A stretch of DNA of 64,000 nt from Rhyacophila brunnea (Eukaryota; Arthropoda; Insecta; Trichoptera; Rhyacophilidae), in the NCBI GenBank assembly GCA_022495005.1, contig JAGYXB010000825.1, positions 7,130,001-7,194,000 of the forward strand. The letters run 5' to 3'. The notes beneath the pieces are model-generated. The model had not been told where the DNA came from. It saw nothing but the letters and a program-made list of their open reading frames with translations, and searched no databases. Positions 34,346 to 45,301 of this stretch are shown here, piece after piece. A program made the position numbers and the translations under genes. Position 1 is the stretch's first letter, and the number at the start of each line of letters is the position of its first letter.

Positions 34346-35069
34346 ACCGATATATGACTATTTTTTATATGTTCTTTTCTGTATATATAAATGTACTTAT
34401 TTACATATATTATAATTTAATTAAAATTATGTAAGTACTTTTTCTTAATGTCTTAATTCTTTATTTTTTTTTGTCGTTAGAAATAATGAATGTCCCGATC
34501 TGTGATTTTGAAAATCTGGCAATCGTGTTCGAATATGAGAATAATATGAATTGATAGTACTTATTTAGGTATTGTATCATTTGACATTATTTATATGTAA
34601 AAATTAGATATGAAATAATAAACAATTCGATCCATTATAATATTTTATTGCTGAAAATCTTTTCAATGTGTCTGACAGATTCACTAATAGGTAGGTAGTA
34701 TTGAATGATGAATGCGATACTAGAGAAAATATTGGATTTTGCCTAGTTAACCCTAAAAATGACAATATAGGTATATTATGTTTGAAGACATACAAAATAC
34801 CAGTTGTATAGTATGTTTTATCTATATAATAATTACAACGTTTCGTCAAATTAATGATTTCAGTACCTAGTAAAATAACGCATTATGATGTTACCTATAC
34901 CTAGGTAATTCGGGATATTTTTTGTCGATTTTGAAGTAAACTTTACTGTTAGCTGAATCCTCACTAGAATGACAGCTTGTCATTGTAACTCGAGACTATT
35001 CATGTTTTGATTAAAAAATATTACTTATTAGGTATTGGAACCGGAAATTAAAGTGAGGAGGCATTGGTA
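34346..35069. other. Unassigned AT-rich sequence
   Basis: Nothing was recognised. Confidence 0.45.
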
Positions 35070-35220
35070 TTAATCGAAATAACGAGCGCGAGTAATCATG
35101 CGGAACAGTGTGTATATTTGAAAATCCTGACCACCTTCTCTGAACGGATGAACAGCATAATAATCGTCCGAGCAACTGACAACCTGATGACCGCCTAAAC
35201 ACAATGCATAATTCGCCCAC
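35070..35220 (-). other. Candidate terminal exon or coding relic, unidentified
   Basis: A minus-strand frame of 49 codons ends in TAA at 35070-35072. It starts right after TTTCAG, which could be a splice acceptor, and has no ATG near its start. It reads WANYALCLGGHQVVSCSDDY, then AVHPFREGG and LFRMITRARYFD. The composition is unlike the surrounding chance frames (Gly, Cys, Arg, Asp present, few Ile/Lys runs). The GHQVVSCSDD part is vaguely WD-repeat-like, but I cannot assign a family. No partner exon was found. It could be chance. Confidence 0.2.
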
Positions 35221-35367
35221 CTGAAACTATCCAGTCCATTGACTTACCATTATGCTTTTTTTATGCTAAATTTACGTGTATTTGATGTACACAAAAATTT
35301 CTGACAGGTCGTAAAGCATTCGGGGCATTAATTGGTCGGCGATTCGGTATCGATATTAACTGATAAG

Positions 35368-35971
35368 CAGTGGCGAAGGGTGGAAGTAAGCTGTTAAGAA
35401 CCAACATAAATAGTGCACACGAAGCTTTGTCAGTCAAACGTATTTGTTTTCATCGAACTAAGATTACAATGTGTAGATAGTAAGTATTTGTGTTTAAAAT
35501 TTAATTAAACTCTGCCTAATCCAGGCCAGACATAGTAGATAATAGTAAAAAAATATTCGTTTATCTATTCTATAAGTAGAATATTAAAAATTATGCCATT
35601 ACATCATACATACTTTATGATATTTTATAAATATGAGAATATTTTTTATCAATTATGGTATGGTTTAGGCAGGGCTAAATGAACTAAAAAAAATAACCAA
35701 CACCATCTGCAATATGCATTCTTAATTTAACGAAAACAAAAACAAAGTTTGACTGAAAAGGTGTGCACTATTTTTATGGGATCGCACATTGCATACATAA
35801 ATTATTATGGTTTGGATTATACAGAGTTTAATTGAATTTTAAAAACGAACTATCACCATCAGCTGTAAATTGTATTCTTGGTTCAATGAAAACAAATAAG
35901 TATGACTGATAAAGTTTAGTGTGCACTATTTATGTCAGATCTTAACAGCCTACCTCCACCCCTCGCCACTG
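35368..35971. mobile_element. hAT-like element of the CAGTGGCGA family, copy 2
   Basis: The ends are CAGTGGCGAAGGGTGGA and the inverted CCACCCCTCGCCACTG. Flanks CTGATAAG (35360-35367) and CTGATTAG (35972-35979) form an 8-bp duplication with one mismatch. Its interior repeats the terminal module, as in copy 1. It is non-coding. Confidence 0.85.
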
Positions 35972-36020
35972 CTGATTAGTATGGAGCGGTTTTCAGCTAA
36001 TTTGATTTTATATCGCTATG

Positions 36021-36185
36021 ATGCCCGCGATGGTCGAGTGGTAACGTATCCGCTCGTTAGTCATCGGTATCGGGTTCAAATCTCTCGTAAACTTATTTAA
36101 GGTCCACACTGGATTGTTGAGCCAATATAAAAATGTGATTTTCGTTTGTAAGGGCGTCTCCATGAATGAGCGCAACGAAAAAATC
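36021..36185 (+). mobile_element. tRNA-headed SINE
   Basis: The tRNA-like head has an A box TGGTCGAGTGG (about 36051) and a B box GGGTTCAAATC (about 36089). The body contains ggattgttgagccaata and gcgtctccatgaatg. The head lacks a full cloverleaf (no convincing acceptor pairing), so it is not a tRNA gene. It may be a relative of S1, as both have a 'gattgttgagc' element in the tail. Confidence 0.6.
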
Positions 36186-36291
36186 AAGCCTTATTGATTC
36201 AGTCAGATGATTATGATTGCATCTGGTTCACGGAAAGTTTACCGTGAATACAGCAGATCGAAATTTTGTTACAATTTATTTTTATATATTA

Positions 36292-36827
36292 CAAGCTGAA
36301 GTACCCGGCTTCGCACAGGGTCGCTTCGTGGATACATTTATCTTATATATTTAAAAAATAATAATAAGTAATTATCTTTTTAATATTAAAAAATCTGTGT
36401 AATATAATATGGCAATTTGAAAATGATTCTAATATAAGTAAAGGTCAAACAAAAGAACACTAAATTAAAATCGAATCCAAAATATGCAAACGTAATTAAT
36501 AGTATTGATATGTAGTAAAAAATTCAAAATTGGATGGAACAAACAAACAATAAACTTTGTATTTTATATAATACCAATTTAGAAACCTTCGCAGGTGTGT
36601 GCACAACAACTGACAAAAGTTTCATCGCAATCGGATGAATGGTATAGGAACGCATACGGGACAGACAGACAGACAGACAGACATTCATTTTTATATATAA
36701 GATATAGCCTATAACCTTCGCGCAATTGCAAGCAATAAGTTGACAAAGTTTTATTGCAATCGGATGAACGGTATGGCAGCGCATAAAATACGAACAAACA
36801 AACAAATATCGATTTTTATATATTAGA
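36292..36827 (-). mobile_element. Helitron-like element with two tandem 5' ends
   Basis: On the minus strand two 5' ends lie 125 bp apart. Each is A then TC, followed by T-A-rich TATATAAAAATN (starts 36827 and 36702). Each is followed by a decayed copy of the same block (cattcatccgattgcgatgaa against cgttcatccgattgcaataaa). The single 3' end (36292-36330) has the acccggcttcgcacagggt and agctgaagt context of insect Helitron termini, but its CTRR is decayed. A (gaca) run at 36661-36682 sits in the first 5' module. Confidence 0.6.
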
Positions 36828-38030
36828 TATATTTCTTAAGTTTTCATGTAGATATCCTGATGACAGCAACACTTTGACGTCTAAAAGAACTGTAAACACT
36901 CACTTTTAAATTTAACTAAGATTTTTTCAGCATCCATTATTTTGCCAATAATCATGTAGATAGGATAGTTAGAATAGACACGCAACCTTTTAGTTTTTAA
37001 ATTTTAATTCTAGGTCCTAGGAATTTTGAAGACTATCACATTTTCAAATACCTAGCGCGTAAGTATTGATAATTTGGTGAAAATGAATGTACAGAGATAG
37101 GAATACATAATATTCTGCCCCATAAGCAAAAGGGCAGGTAGCTATTCGCCAAAGGCACATTTTGACATAATGAGACATTCACGTTTTTTCAACTTTTCTT
37201 AAAATCTTTCAATAATGTGGATGAATCTTTTGATTTATGGTATACGCAAAAACCATTATAATATTTTCAATCGATGCTGTTTTCTTATTTAGAATAACTA
37301 CCTCCTCACCATTTTATATGTCGATTTGTATACTGAAAAATGTTTTATACTGATATTAACTTATAATATATCAAATGGATCAGAATTTCACGTAGAGCAT
37401 CATCCGTACACTAACTCAATTATTTGTGATTTTTGTCGAAAAGCTGCATTTTTCATTATGTGTGCAGTAATAATTATCGGCGTAGTGACGACATTTTAAT
37501 GGAAGAAATGACTTTGTTATATTCTTATTCGTGCAACAGTAGCACACTATAAAAGTTAGTGATAGCATTATCACTACCCTTTTTATTGTAAAATAACCAT
37601 AATATTATAAAGAATAATCAATCAATCGAAGGCGATTTTTTGTATGCAGCCAGTATGTAAATCTAATTGTATTGCATTGATAACTTAAAACGATACATTT
37701 AAAAAAAGACATAGTATTGCACTCAGCGTGAGTTGATTAAGGTCGCATTCATGAATTAATAAAAAGAAAAACATTGCGAATGTAAGTTAATAACTAATTT
37801 AATAAAATATCACAGTGAGGTCAGGTAATAGTTATTTCAAGATGCTTGTGGATATATATAGATATATAAGATACTTATACACGCGTGCAATTGTCCGTGA
37901 ACAATATCAACTATGTAGATTGTAAACTGTAGACGTAGAGTTTGTAAATTATCGAGAGATAATGAGAAAAATCTAGTCTCATTTCCATAGATATTTTTTT
38001 TCATGAATTTTGAGATTCTCATTTCATAAT
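36828..38030. other. Unassigned AT-rich sequence
   Basis: Nothing was recognised. Confidence 0.45.
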
Positions 38031-38485
38031 AAAATAATTACAAGATAAAAAGAACTTTTCATGTAAGTGCTTACAACGTTTTTGAATTTTCTGTTAAATC
38101 ACATAAACTTGACTTGACTAGCTTAAACGATCAAAAAAATTTGTACTTGATAGAAATATTGATTTCCATAGTAACACACGTATATATGAATAGTTAAGTT
38201 ACTAGAACCCCATACCCCTTAGCAACCAAAAATAGTGGATTGGATTACGGATTTCTTCCGAAATACCTTTTCATACACAACAGAATTAACTGAAAGTGAA
38301 TTCAATTCTACTTAAAGATGGCTAAAAATATTTAAAAAAAAAAAATGCATTGGCATCGTGTTCTGATAATATATTCTAAAAGTTTCAAATGTCTAGCTAG
38401 TTGGGAAGTTAGTTAAAAATCGATTGCATGATTCGTACTGGATAAACATCCACCGGACAAATAAGAATACGACCTAATAAAAACG
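38031..38485 (+). repeat. R440 interspersed repeat, copy B
   Basis: Full-length match to copy A, with small insertions and a duplicated 'accccatacccc' variant. Confidence 0.8.
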
Positions 38486-38914
38486 TTAAATCAACAAGAA
38501 AAAAGATTGGAATTCATGAAATTTACAAAAAAAAATGCTGTTCAGTTAAATTTTCCCGAGAAATCAACAAATCGATCTCGAATTCTCGACAATTAAATAT
38601 GTAAGTACTATTGAATTCTCGAATCTCGAGAATTGAAAATGTCAATAAATTAAAAGTTTTAAGTAGGTACTGAGTTCTAGTAATCCCTTCCAAAGTACCT
38701 TACAATTTCTTCCGCACAACACGGATGAATGGACGTCGAATCATACACTTGTGACACGAGCGATGATTTGACAAGCGTCTGCGATTTTGAACAATCTTTT
38801 CATATCCAATGTAGGTATTCTCAAATTGATCAGTAGGTAAGTAATGTTGACAATGTAAGTACCTATCTATCTACCTTCCACCTCAATGTATTCTGATGTA
38901 TGTTATATTATAAT

Positions 38915-39505
38915 TAGGGAGCGGCTTTATATGCAACAAAAAAACATGATTATATGCATGCATTTAAAATCAATAAAATATGCACTAAAACCGAAGAAAT
39001 ATGCAGTTAAAAATTTTAATTTTTTGTGGGAAAAAATTGTAAATACTCACTTTACCCAATATTACTGACAAAAAATCGAATAACTTAGTTAATAATTTTT
39101 CAACATAATATGAAAGCAGAACAAAAAAAACACAAACAATGAATATAAAGTTAATCAATTACGATTTTCAAAATAGTTTTTTCACAAGTACAAATAATTG
39201 AATAATAAATGAGATGGCATTAAAAATGCAAGTGCATCTAAACTATCTACCTTCCTAACTTAGTTATAGTTCGATATAATAATTTAAAAAAACTAAAATT
39301 ATAAATTCTAAAGCTCTAAAATATGCATTTATTTATGAAATATGCACTAATATCTCAAATATGCTCTAACGTCTCAAATATGCATTTATATGCACAGTAA
39401 ATTTTATTTTTGGATTCTGTGTCTTCCAAAACAGATTTCAGTGAAACTCTCTTAGCTTTGCAAACACTTAACAAGACATGCACTACCATATAAATCCGGG
39501 CCCTA
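38915..39505. mobile_element. TATGCA-rich hAT element
   Basis: The inverted ends read TAGGGAGCGGCTTTATATG and TAGGGCCCGGATTTATATG. They are flanked by the perfect 8-bp duplication ATTATAAT (38907-38914 and 39506-39513). TAGGG ends with 8-bp duplications are hAT features. The interior holds about ten copies of (A)TATGCA clustered near both ends, probably transposase-binding type subterminal repeats. No transposase frame was seen. Confidence 0.85.
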
Positions 39506-39513
39506 ATTATAAT

Positions 39514-40885
39514 AGTACATAGTGGCTTTTTGCCAAGAATTGATAATCAAAAACATTCAATAAGTAAGAACCTACATACAATGATCAAAAATATAAAAAT
39601 AAGTATCTAGGTGGTTATTCTATGCTATGTTTTATTATAATCTTGATACTAACAAGTCAAATGGTTTCAGGGTAACACCGTAGCAATAGCATATATACCT
39701 ATGTACAATAATTATTATACCCCGGGCATGTGTACTTATTTCGGCAGCGCAATAAACTGTAACGTGTTTTTTTAGATAGGTATTTTGTAATGGAGATTGG
39801 AGACTTGGAGAGATATCCCTGAAAACTGACCGAGCAGTCGTTTTCAGGTTTTGTGGATATAGATATTTTCGAAAGTCTCCAAGCTTTAAAATTTACGATA
39901 GTAGGCGGCAAGTACATAAATATAATATTAGATAGGTACCTAGGTATTTTATTATTTATCTTAACGATGAACCGTTCTTACGGACATTTCAATTTACAAT
40001 ATCGTCAGAAAAACAGACAACCTCGTTGGGTACAATTATTTTTAATACAATTAATTTGTATACGAAATCGCTGTCAAAGGTTATTTTGTCAATATTATTG
40101 TAAGTTAATTACTTTTGTTTCCATGTATTACCTATGCAAATTAATAATGTAATTACCTAGGTATTTAAATGAAAGAAGATAACTACTACAAGTTTGACAA
40201 TATTGAGTAACTTTTAATGTCATGTGAGGAATGAGGATGTGTGATTTTTAAATTAGGTAATCCGATTCATAAATAAATTCAAATTTATTTCAGAATCAAA
40301 ATGCTGTCATAAACAGGTAATATTGTGTAAAATATACAGACATTTTAAAACCATAATAAAGTCCGTTGTGAAACTCACCCGCTCTCGAGATATGTAGTAA
40401 TTCTTTGATTGTGCCTGTCGCAGGTAAAAATATTATTTACTTCCCAAAAGTCAGCAATCGTCAAAAAAACAACAAAGTGCACTAAACACCACACACAATA
40501 GCTCACTTTACATGTTGTATTATTGATTTTTTCAATTAAAACATCCTAACACACGATGTTTAGTTTAGTTTGAAGGTAAAAGTATTTTTTTTGTGATAAT
40601 TGAAACTTCAAAGTGCTCGGTAAACTTTTATTTTAAGTAGTCGCTGAAGTAAAAACTTTTTGCATTATGATTTCATAAAACCCTTGTATATTGTAGTTGG
40701 ATAATAAATTGGAGTGTTGCAATGAATGACATTATTATTGCGGAGCTTTCCGATAATTTATCAAATGTACAATTTTATTTAATAAACACGAAATATCAAC
40801 GGTAAAATATCCACAAAACGTCGCGGCAAAATTGCCAATAACAACCGCACTCGTCGCGGACAACTCGAGGAATGGCTCAAATCAG
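39514..40885. other. Unassigned sequence
   Basis: A 99-codon plus frame (39853-40152) has no recognisable domain. A CpG-containing patch lies at about 40815-40885. No feature is claimed. Confidence 0.4.
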
Positions 40886-40900
40886 AATGGCGGCCGATTG

Positions 40901-41385
40901 CAGTGTTGCCATCTTTTCAAAGTGGAATTATAGTACAGAGCCACAAAATTATAGTATTTGTGGAAAAAATATAGTACGTGTTGTCATCAGCTGTTGAAAT
41001 TGTATAGGTTTTTTGTTTCTCAGAAAAAAAATAACGGAGAATTTGAGAAACTCCGAGACCCTTTTTTATTTAGGTACCTCTTCCGACCAAAAATGCTTAC
41101 CGAAGAATTCAAGAAATTTCATTTTAAACCAGTCAAGGGATTTCTTTTATGTTTTTCGAGCAATTTTTTTTCCAAGTTCTCCAAATCTTTTTATATTGCG
41201 AAATTATAGTACTTTTCGCCAATTTAACGAACGTAAATATCGAAATTTTAGTACCTTTTACATATTTTTTCCGATATTCAAAATTATAGTATTTTGGGCG
41301 TACACTACCTGTTTTATATCATAATATATAGTACGCGGACCAAAATTTATTATATGCTATAATTATAGTACGGTTGGCAACACTG
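40901..41385. mobile_element. hAT-like element with CAGTGTTGCC ends
   Basis: The ends are CAGTGTTGCCATC and the inverted GTTGGCAACACTG. It lies between 15-base direct repeats AATGGCGGCCGATTG (40886-40900) and AATGGCGGCCAATTG (41386-41400). The interior is a series of diverged units around AAATTATAGTAC. The frames inside (40958-41324) come from these units and are not convincing genes. Related to 23872-24095. Confidence 0.7.
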
Positions 41386-41721
41386 AATGGCGGCCAATTG
41401 CCGAAGTGTAAATATTTTTTTTGTGCTAAGCGAATGGCGGTTGTAGGTAGGTACTGTAATGGTACTGTAGTATTTTGCTTTATACAGCATTCCTGATTTA
41501 TTCATGCAAAAACATTATGAAGAAGGATTATGTTTGAACCAGTTTGTTATACCAATATAATCATAAAAGAATTAAATTAATTATTATTGGTAGGTAGGTC
41601 GAAACTGGTAAGGGGTTTGGAAAAGTAGAAGTGAATCTAAGAGGAATCTACGTAGTTGCAGATTGGTACGAAAGGATCGAGAGTCAATAAACGGTTTCTG
41701 ATATTGTCTCCTGTTAGAATT

Positions 41722-41860
41722 CAGTGTTTCCCAACATTGTGCAATCGTCCCCTAGGTGGGGGCGGTAGTACCCACGTACGCAATAATTGGGTGCCCTTGA
41801 ATATAAATACGGGGTGGGGGGGGGGGGGGTAGGAGAAGCAAAAAGCATGTAGATTTTAAA
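41722..41860 (+). mobile_element. hAT left end (CAGTGTTTCCCAAC) followed by G-run
   Basis: CAGTGTTTCCCAACATTGTG is a very common hAT terminus. The other end is not visible nearby. A run of about 19 Gs interrupted once lies at 41811-41829. Confidence 0.45.
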
Positions 41861-42331
41861 AAATTGTTCGTAGGTAGGTAGAACATAATATCCGTCATAA
41901 CTTTGCACTCCGGCTATAAGATGAAAATGATGTAAGTACCTACTTGATATATTCTAAAATTCTAAAAATATATTTTTTACATTTATTATCTACTTATTTA
42001 TTTTCTTATTATTACATACTCGTAGATATTATTTTACATGTATTGATATAATACGTGTAAATATCATTAATTTGATCTTATTTATTTTTATGCGAGGCGT
42101 ATCAGTGTAGTAAAAAGGTAAAAAAAACGTGCAAAGTTATGCATGTGTTGTGTTCCATGTGCTCCGTGTGTTGTGGAACATACAGTTAAATTTGTTTTAA
42201 TTACCTACTATATATTTTCAAATAATCACACAAAATTACCTACCAATATATTGTGTCATCAGAAAAAATATTTTCCCATATAGGTATTCCACATTTTATG
42301 AAACCCCAATTTACGATTACGACGAATTTAC
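41861..42331. other. Unassigned AT-rich sequence
   Basis: Nothing was recognised. Confidence 0.5.
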
Positions 42332-42764
42332 AACGTTTTTCTTAGCTTGTATTCTTATTTGTCCGGTGGTTGTTTGTCCGATACAAATCTTGAAATCGAT
42401 TTTTAACTAACTTCCCGACTAGTTAGACATTTGAAACTTTTAGAATATATCAGAACACGATGCCAATGCATTTTTAAGACTTTTAGCCACCTTTAAGTAG
42501 AATTGAATTCATTTTCAGTTAATTCTGTTTTGTATGAAAAGTTATTTCGATGTCATTATTGGTTGCTAGGGGGTCCTAGCAGTTAAATTATTAATATATA
42601 CATGCGTTACATTGAAAATCAATATGAAATGATTTCATTATTCAGTATTTCTATCAAGTACAATTTTTTTGATCGTTTAAGCTAGTCAAGTTCAGTTTAT
42701 ATGATTCAACAGAAAATTTCAAAACGTTGTATATAAAAAGTTCCTTTTATCTTGTTATTATTTA
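42332..42764 (-). repeat. R440 interspersed repeat, copy C
   Basis: Reverse-oriented full copy (acgtttttcttagc at one end, cttgttattattta at the other). Confidence 0.8.
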
Positions 42765-42840
42765 AAATGTCTTTAGATACGTATTGATTATTTTCACTGA
42801 AAATTGTCAATAAAATAAAATGTAGTGAATTAAAGTATCA

Positions 42841-42985
42841 ATTGTTGTTTTTATTTAATAAAACGCATTTTTTTTATATAGTACTTATTCCACTTTAATT
42901 AATATATTAGGACCGGTTTCGTCCGCCTCAGTGGGACATTTTCATTCACAACAAAAAAATGCGTTTTATTAAATAAAAACAACAA
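42841..42985. repeat. Perfect-looking 33-bp inverted repeat
   Basis: TTGTTGTTTTTATTTAATAA and the following AACGCATTTTTTT at 42842-42874 are the reverse complement of 42953-42984. The spacer is about 78 bp (aggaccggtttcgtccgcc). The motif attaaagtatcaa occurs just before the left arm (42829) and again at 43032, hinting at an older duplication around the unit. Confidence 0.8.
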
Positions 42986-43230
42986 TACAATGCAGTTCCA
43001 CCATGAATTGACAGTTAACAAAATAAAAGAAATTAAAGTATCAATAATTAATTCACTAGCAGATGCATTACGATCACGTCATCTACGTAGTGGTTCCCCG
43101 AGATTTTACTGAATGCTTCAAAGTCCCGGTGACCAAAGGGGTTGTAGAAAATCTAACACACTTATTTTTATGAAATACACATAAAATTTGATAACTATGT
43201 CTTCTAACTATGATAACTATGTATTGTTCT

Positions 43231-43510
43231 TCAGAAAACTGTCGAGCGCTCCGGTTCGTAAACTTTTCCATTTAGAGCGCTGGTTGACAATCTCTGCAAG
43301 ATAGTACGTATTGAATATTAGTCATGACATTTCAAGACAACAAGAACACTTGAAAAAAGTTCAGAATGATAAAAAAGATAAGGATTTGTTTTATTTGCGC
43401 ACATACGATTTAGAAGTTTTTTTTATTTCAATGAATGATTTAACGGTTTTGGATCCTTTTTTCAAGTATAAACCAGTGCTCGAAATGGAAAATTTCACGA
43501 ACAGGAACGC
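43231..43510. mobile_element. Outward-facing hAT ends (AGYGCTCGAAATGG type)
   Basis: A right end (ttccatttagagcgctgg, to 43283) precedes a left end (cagtgctcgaaatggaaa, from 43474). Each has a subterminal Cys-rich block of the gttcgta/gaacgctc type. A third end is at 46810-46934 (ccatttcgagcgctgg). None pairs into a complete element. Confidence 0.45.
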
Positions 43511-44382
43511 TCTATAATTTTCCGAAAAAGCGGTATGCTTAATTTTTTTCTTTACATACGTACCTACGTTGGATGTATAAATGCAACAATAAACTTTGAA
43601 CTTCTTACGTGGATGTATATTGAGCAAGTGGGCAAGGATTGTCAGCGCCGCAGGCGAAAGAACCTCGTCTCAACAAAGTATACCGTCAAGAATTGTATTA
43701 TTCTTTACTCTTACTTTATCTACCACCCATAATCAGCAGGCATGTTACTTCTACCACCACTCGTCACTGCTTATAACTTATATTACTGTCTCATTTGGGA
43801 TAGTTCAGTTTGTTAATTAATTAAACTTAAAAAACAACATATCCACATACCTACCATAAAGATTCAAATTAAAAATTAATTTACATATAACAAATTTTAC
43901 AGATTATAGATTCAAGACGAGCACAGAATATTTTAAAAAAAATCAAAGAAATAGTGTTTAAAAATAAAGAAATATATGCAGCAACTATTAGAAAAAATAG
44001 TAAGTACCTATACAGAGACGAGTAAATACAAAATTTATACAGTACATATCTGTACACCGATAGAGCTAACTACGCCATTTAATTATTTAAGAAGTTATAA
44101 AACAAAGAATTTATAAATCGTTCACATAAACTCGTTCTCACGCAGGAGGAATATACCAATATCCGAAGCAATTTGGTTGAACACAGTGTGTAAGCGTTCT
44201 TAAGATAAATCAATCGGATAAAGCCATGGATGGCATCCACACAGCTTCAAACAAAGGATCCTCAAAGATTTCTTTTGAACCTTCTCCACCATAAGGGCCA
44301 TTAGGCCATACCTACTTCTAAGAAAAGCTTCAAGCCATCATCACAAAACTACGTAATTATAGCATTTTAAATTACCAATGGT
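43511..44382. other. Unassigned AT-rich sequence
   Basis: Nothing was recognised. Confidence 0.45.
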
Positions 44383-44396
44383 GTATCATTAATTAT

Positions 44397-44768
44397 CGGC
44401 TTTTGAGCTTTGAGAATCGATGTCTCCGCCGAATCTTAGGGGTACATTGGTACGACCGCGTTACAAATACCCGAGTTCGTGAGCACAGCAGCCTTCGGTG
44501 ATTGAAGTTATCACGAAGAGACGATTTACGTGGCTGGGACACGTATTCCGGATGCCGCCAAAGAGTGCGGCACTTCGTACCCTTGTGGCACAGCCTCAAG
44601 GGTTCCATCGCCGTGGCCGCCTCTCCCTCACCCTGCAGCGGTGCTACAAAAGCGACCTATTTGCTGCAGGTCTGACATGGCGGGAGGCGCATGGCGATGG
44701 ACCGAGGGAAGTGGCGCCAATGCTTGCCCTATGCCCCAATATTAGGACATGACAGGGTAGAAGAAGAA
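44397..44768 (+). pseudogene. 5'-truncated LINE with perfect 14-bp target duplication
   Basis: Same LINE family as 7322-7868, plus orientation. The coding relic begins in RLLSFE-like sequence. It shows DRVTNTRVRE, PSVIEVITKRRFTWLGHVFRMPP (partly as the frame 44498-44752), then LTWREAH and ALCPNIRT, ending before (gaa)n. The direct repeat GTATCATTAATTAT at 44383-44396 and 44769-44782 is identical on both sides, a clean target-primed insertion. Only about 370 bp of the 3' end was copied, so it was dead on arrival. There is a frameshift near the start of the relic. Confidence 0.9.
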
Positions 44769-44928
44769 GTATCATTAATTATATAAGATAAAACATGACG
44801 GAATGTGCAACTCGAGTTGCTAAACACGATTCCTATAGAATAATATAAAATTGTCATTAATCAGTAGGTACCTACCTATATTCAACATTATAAGGACTAA
44901 TATTGTAGTGTATGTATATACCTATAAC

Positions 44929-45292
44929 ATAGGCCCCACATCGTGAAGCTGGCTCCCAGGCTAGGATCTTTGGTGGGGCCCCCTTCTTATCGCTAAGAAT
45001 AAAGGCAGTATGTACGGGGTAACAATAATCTGTATATTTAGTGTTTTATTGTATATTTTAAAACATCCATACGAATTATGGAGATGTCGAGTATTGATAA
45101 ACAATTAAGAATTGTTTCGTATAACCACATAACTATAAATAATAGTATTGTAAGAAAATTCTTTTTTTTACTATTAAAGCAAATTTGTGATGTGTGTTTA
45201 TCTCACTTATCTGGTCGATTCGCCTCGCCGGGCTCCTCCTGAGCACGGGCTCCCAGGCTAGAGCCCTCTCAGCCCCTCGTTGTGGAGACCAT
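44929..45292 (-). mobile_element. MULE-like element (GGCCCCCACA ends), copy A
   Basis: Inverted orientation to copies at 47078 and 61360. It shares gggctctagcctggga, gaccagataagtgagataaa and aaatttgctttaatagtaa. The flanks acctataac and gacctatat partly match, compatible with a decayed 9-10-bp duplication. Confidence 0.7.
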
Positions 45293-45301
45293 GACCTATA
45301 T

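Noticed and set aside
36021..36095. tRNA gene
   Set aside because: A and B boxes are present, but the acceptor ends do not pair and a SINE body follows.
36661..36682. CRISPR-like short repeats
   Set aside because: A GACA microsatellite inside a Helitron-like end, without spacers.
40958..41324. 83- and 103-codon overlapping frames
   Set aside because: They are built from repeated AAATTATAGTAC units of a transposon interior.
41811..41829. Regulatory G-quadruplex
   Set aside because: A simple G-run next to a hAT end; there is no gene nearby to regulate.
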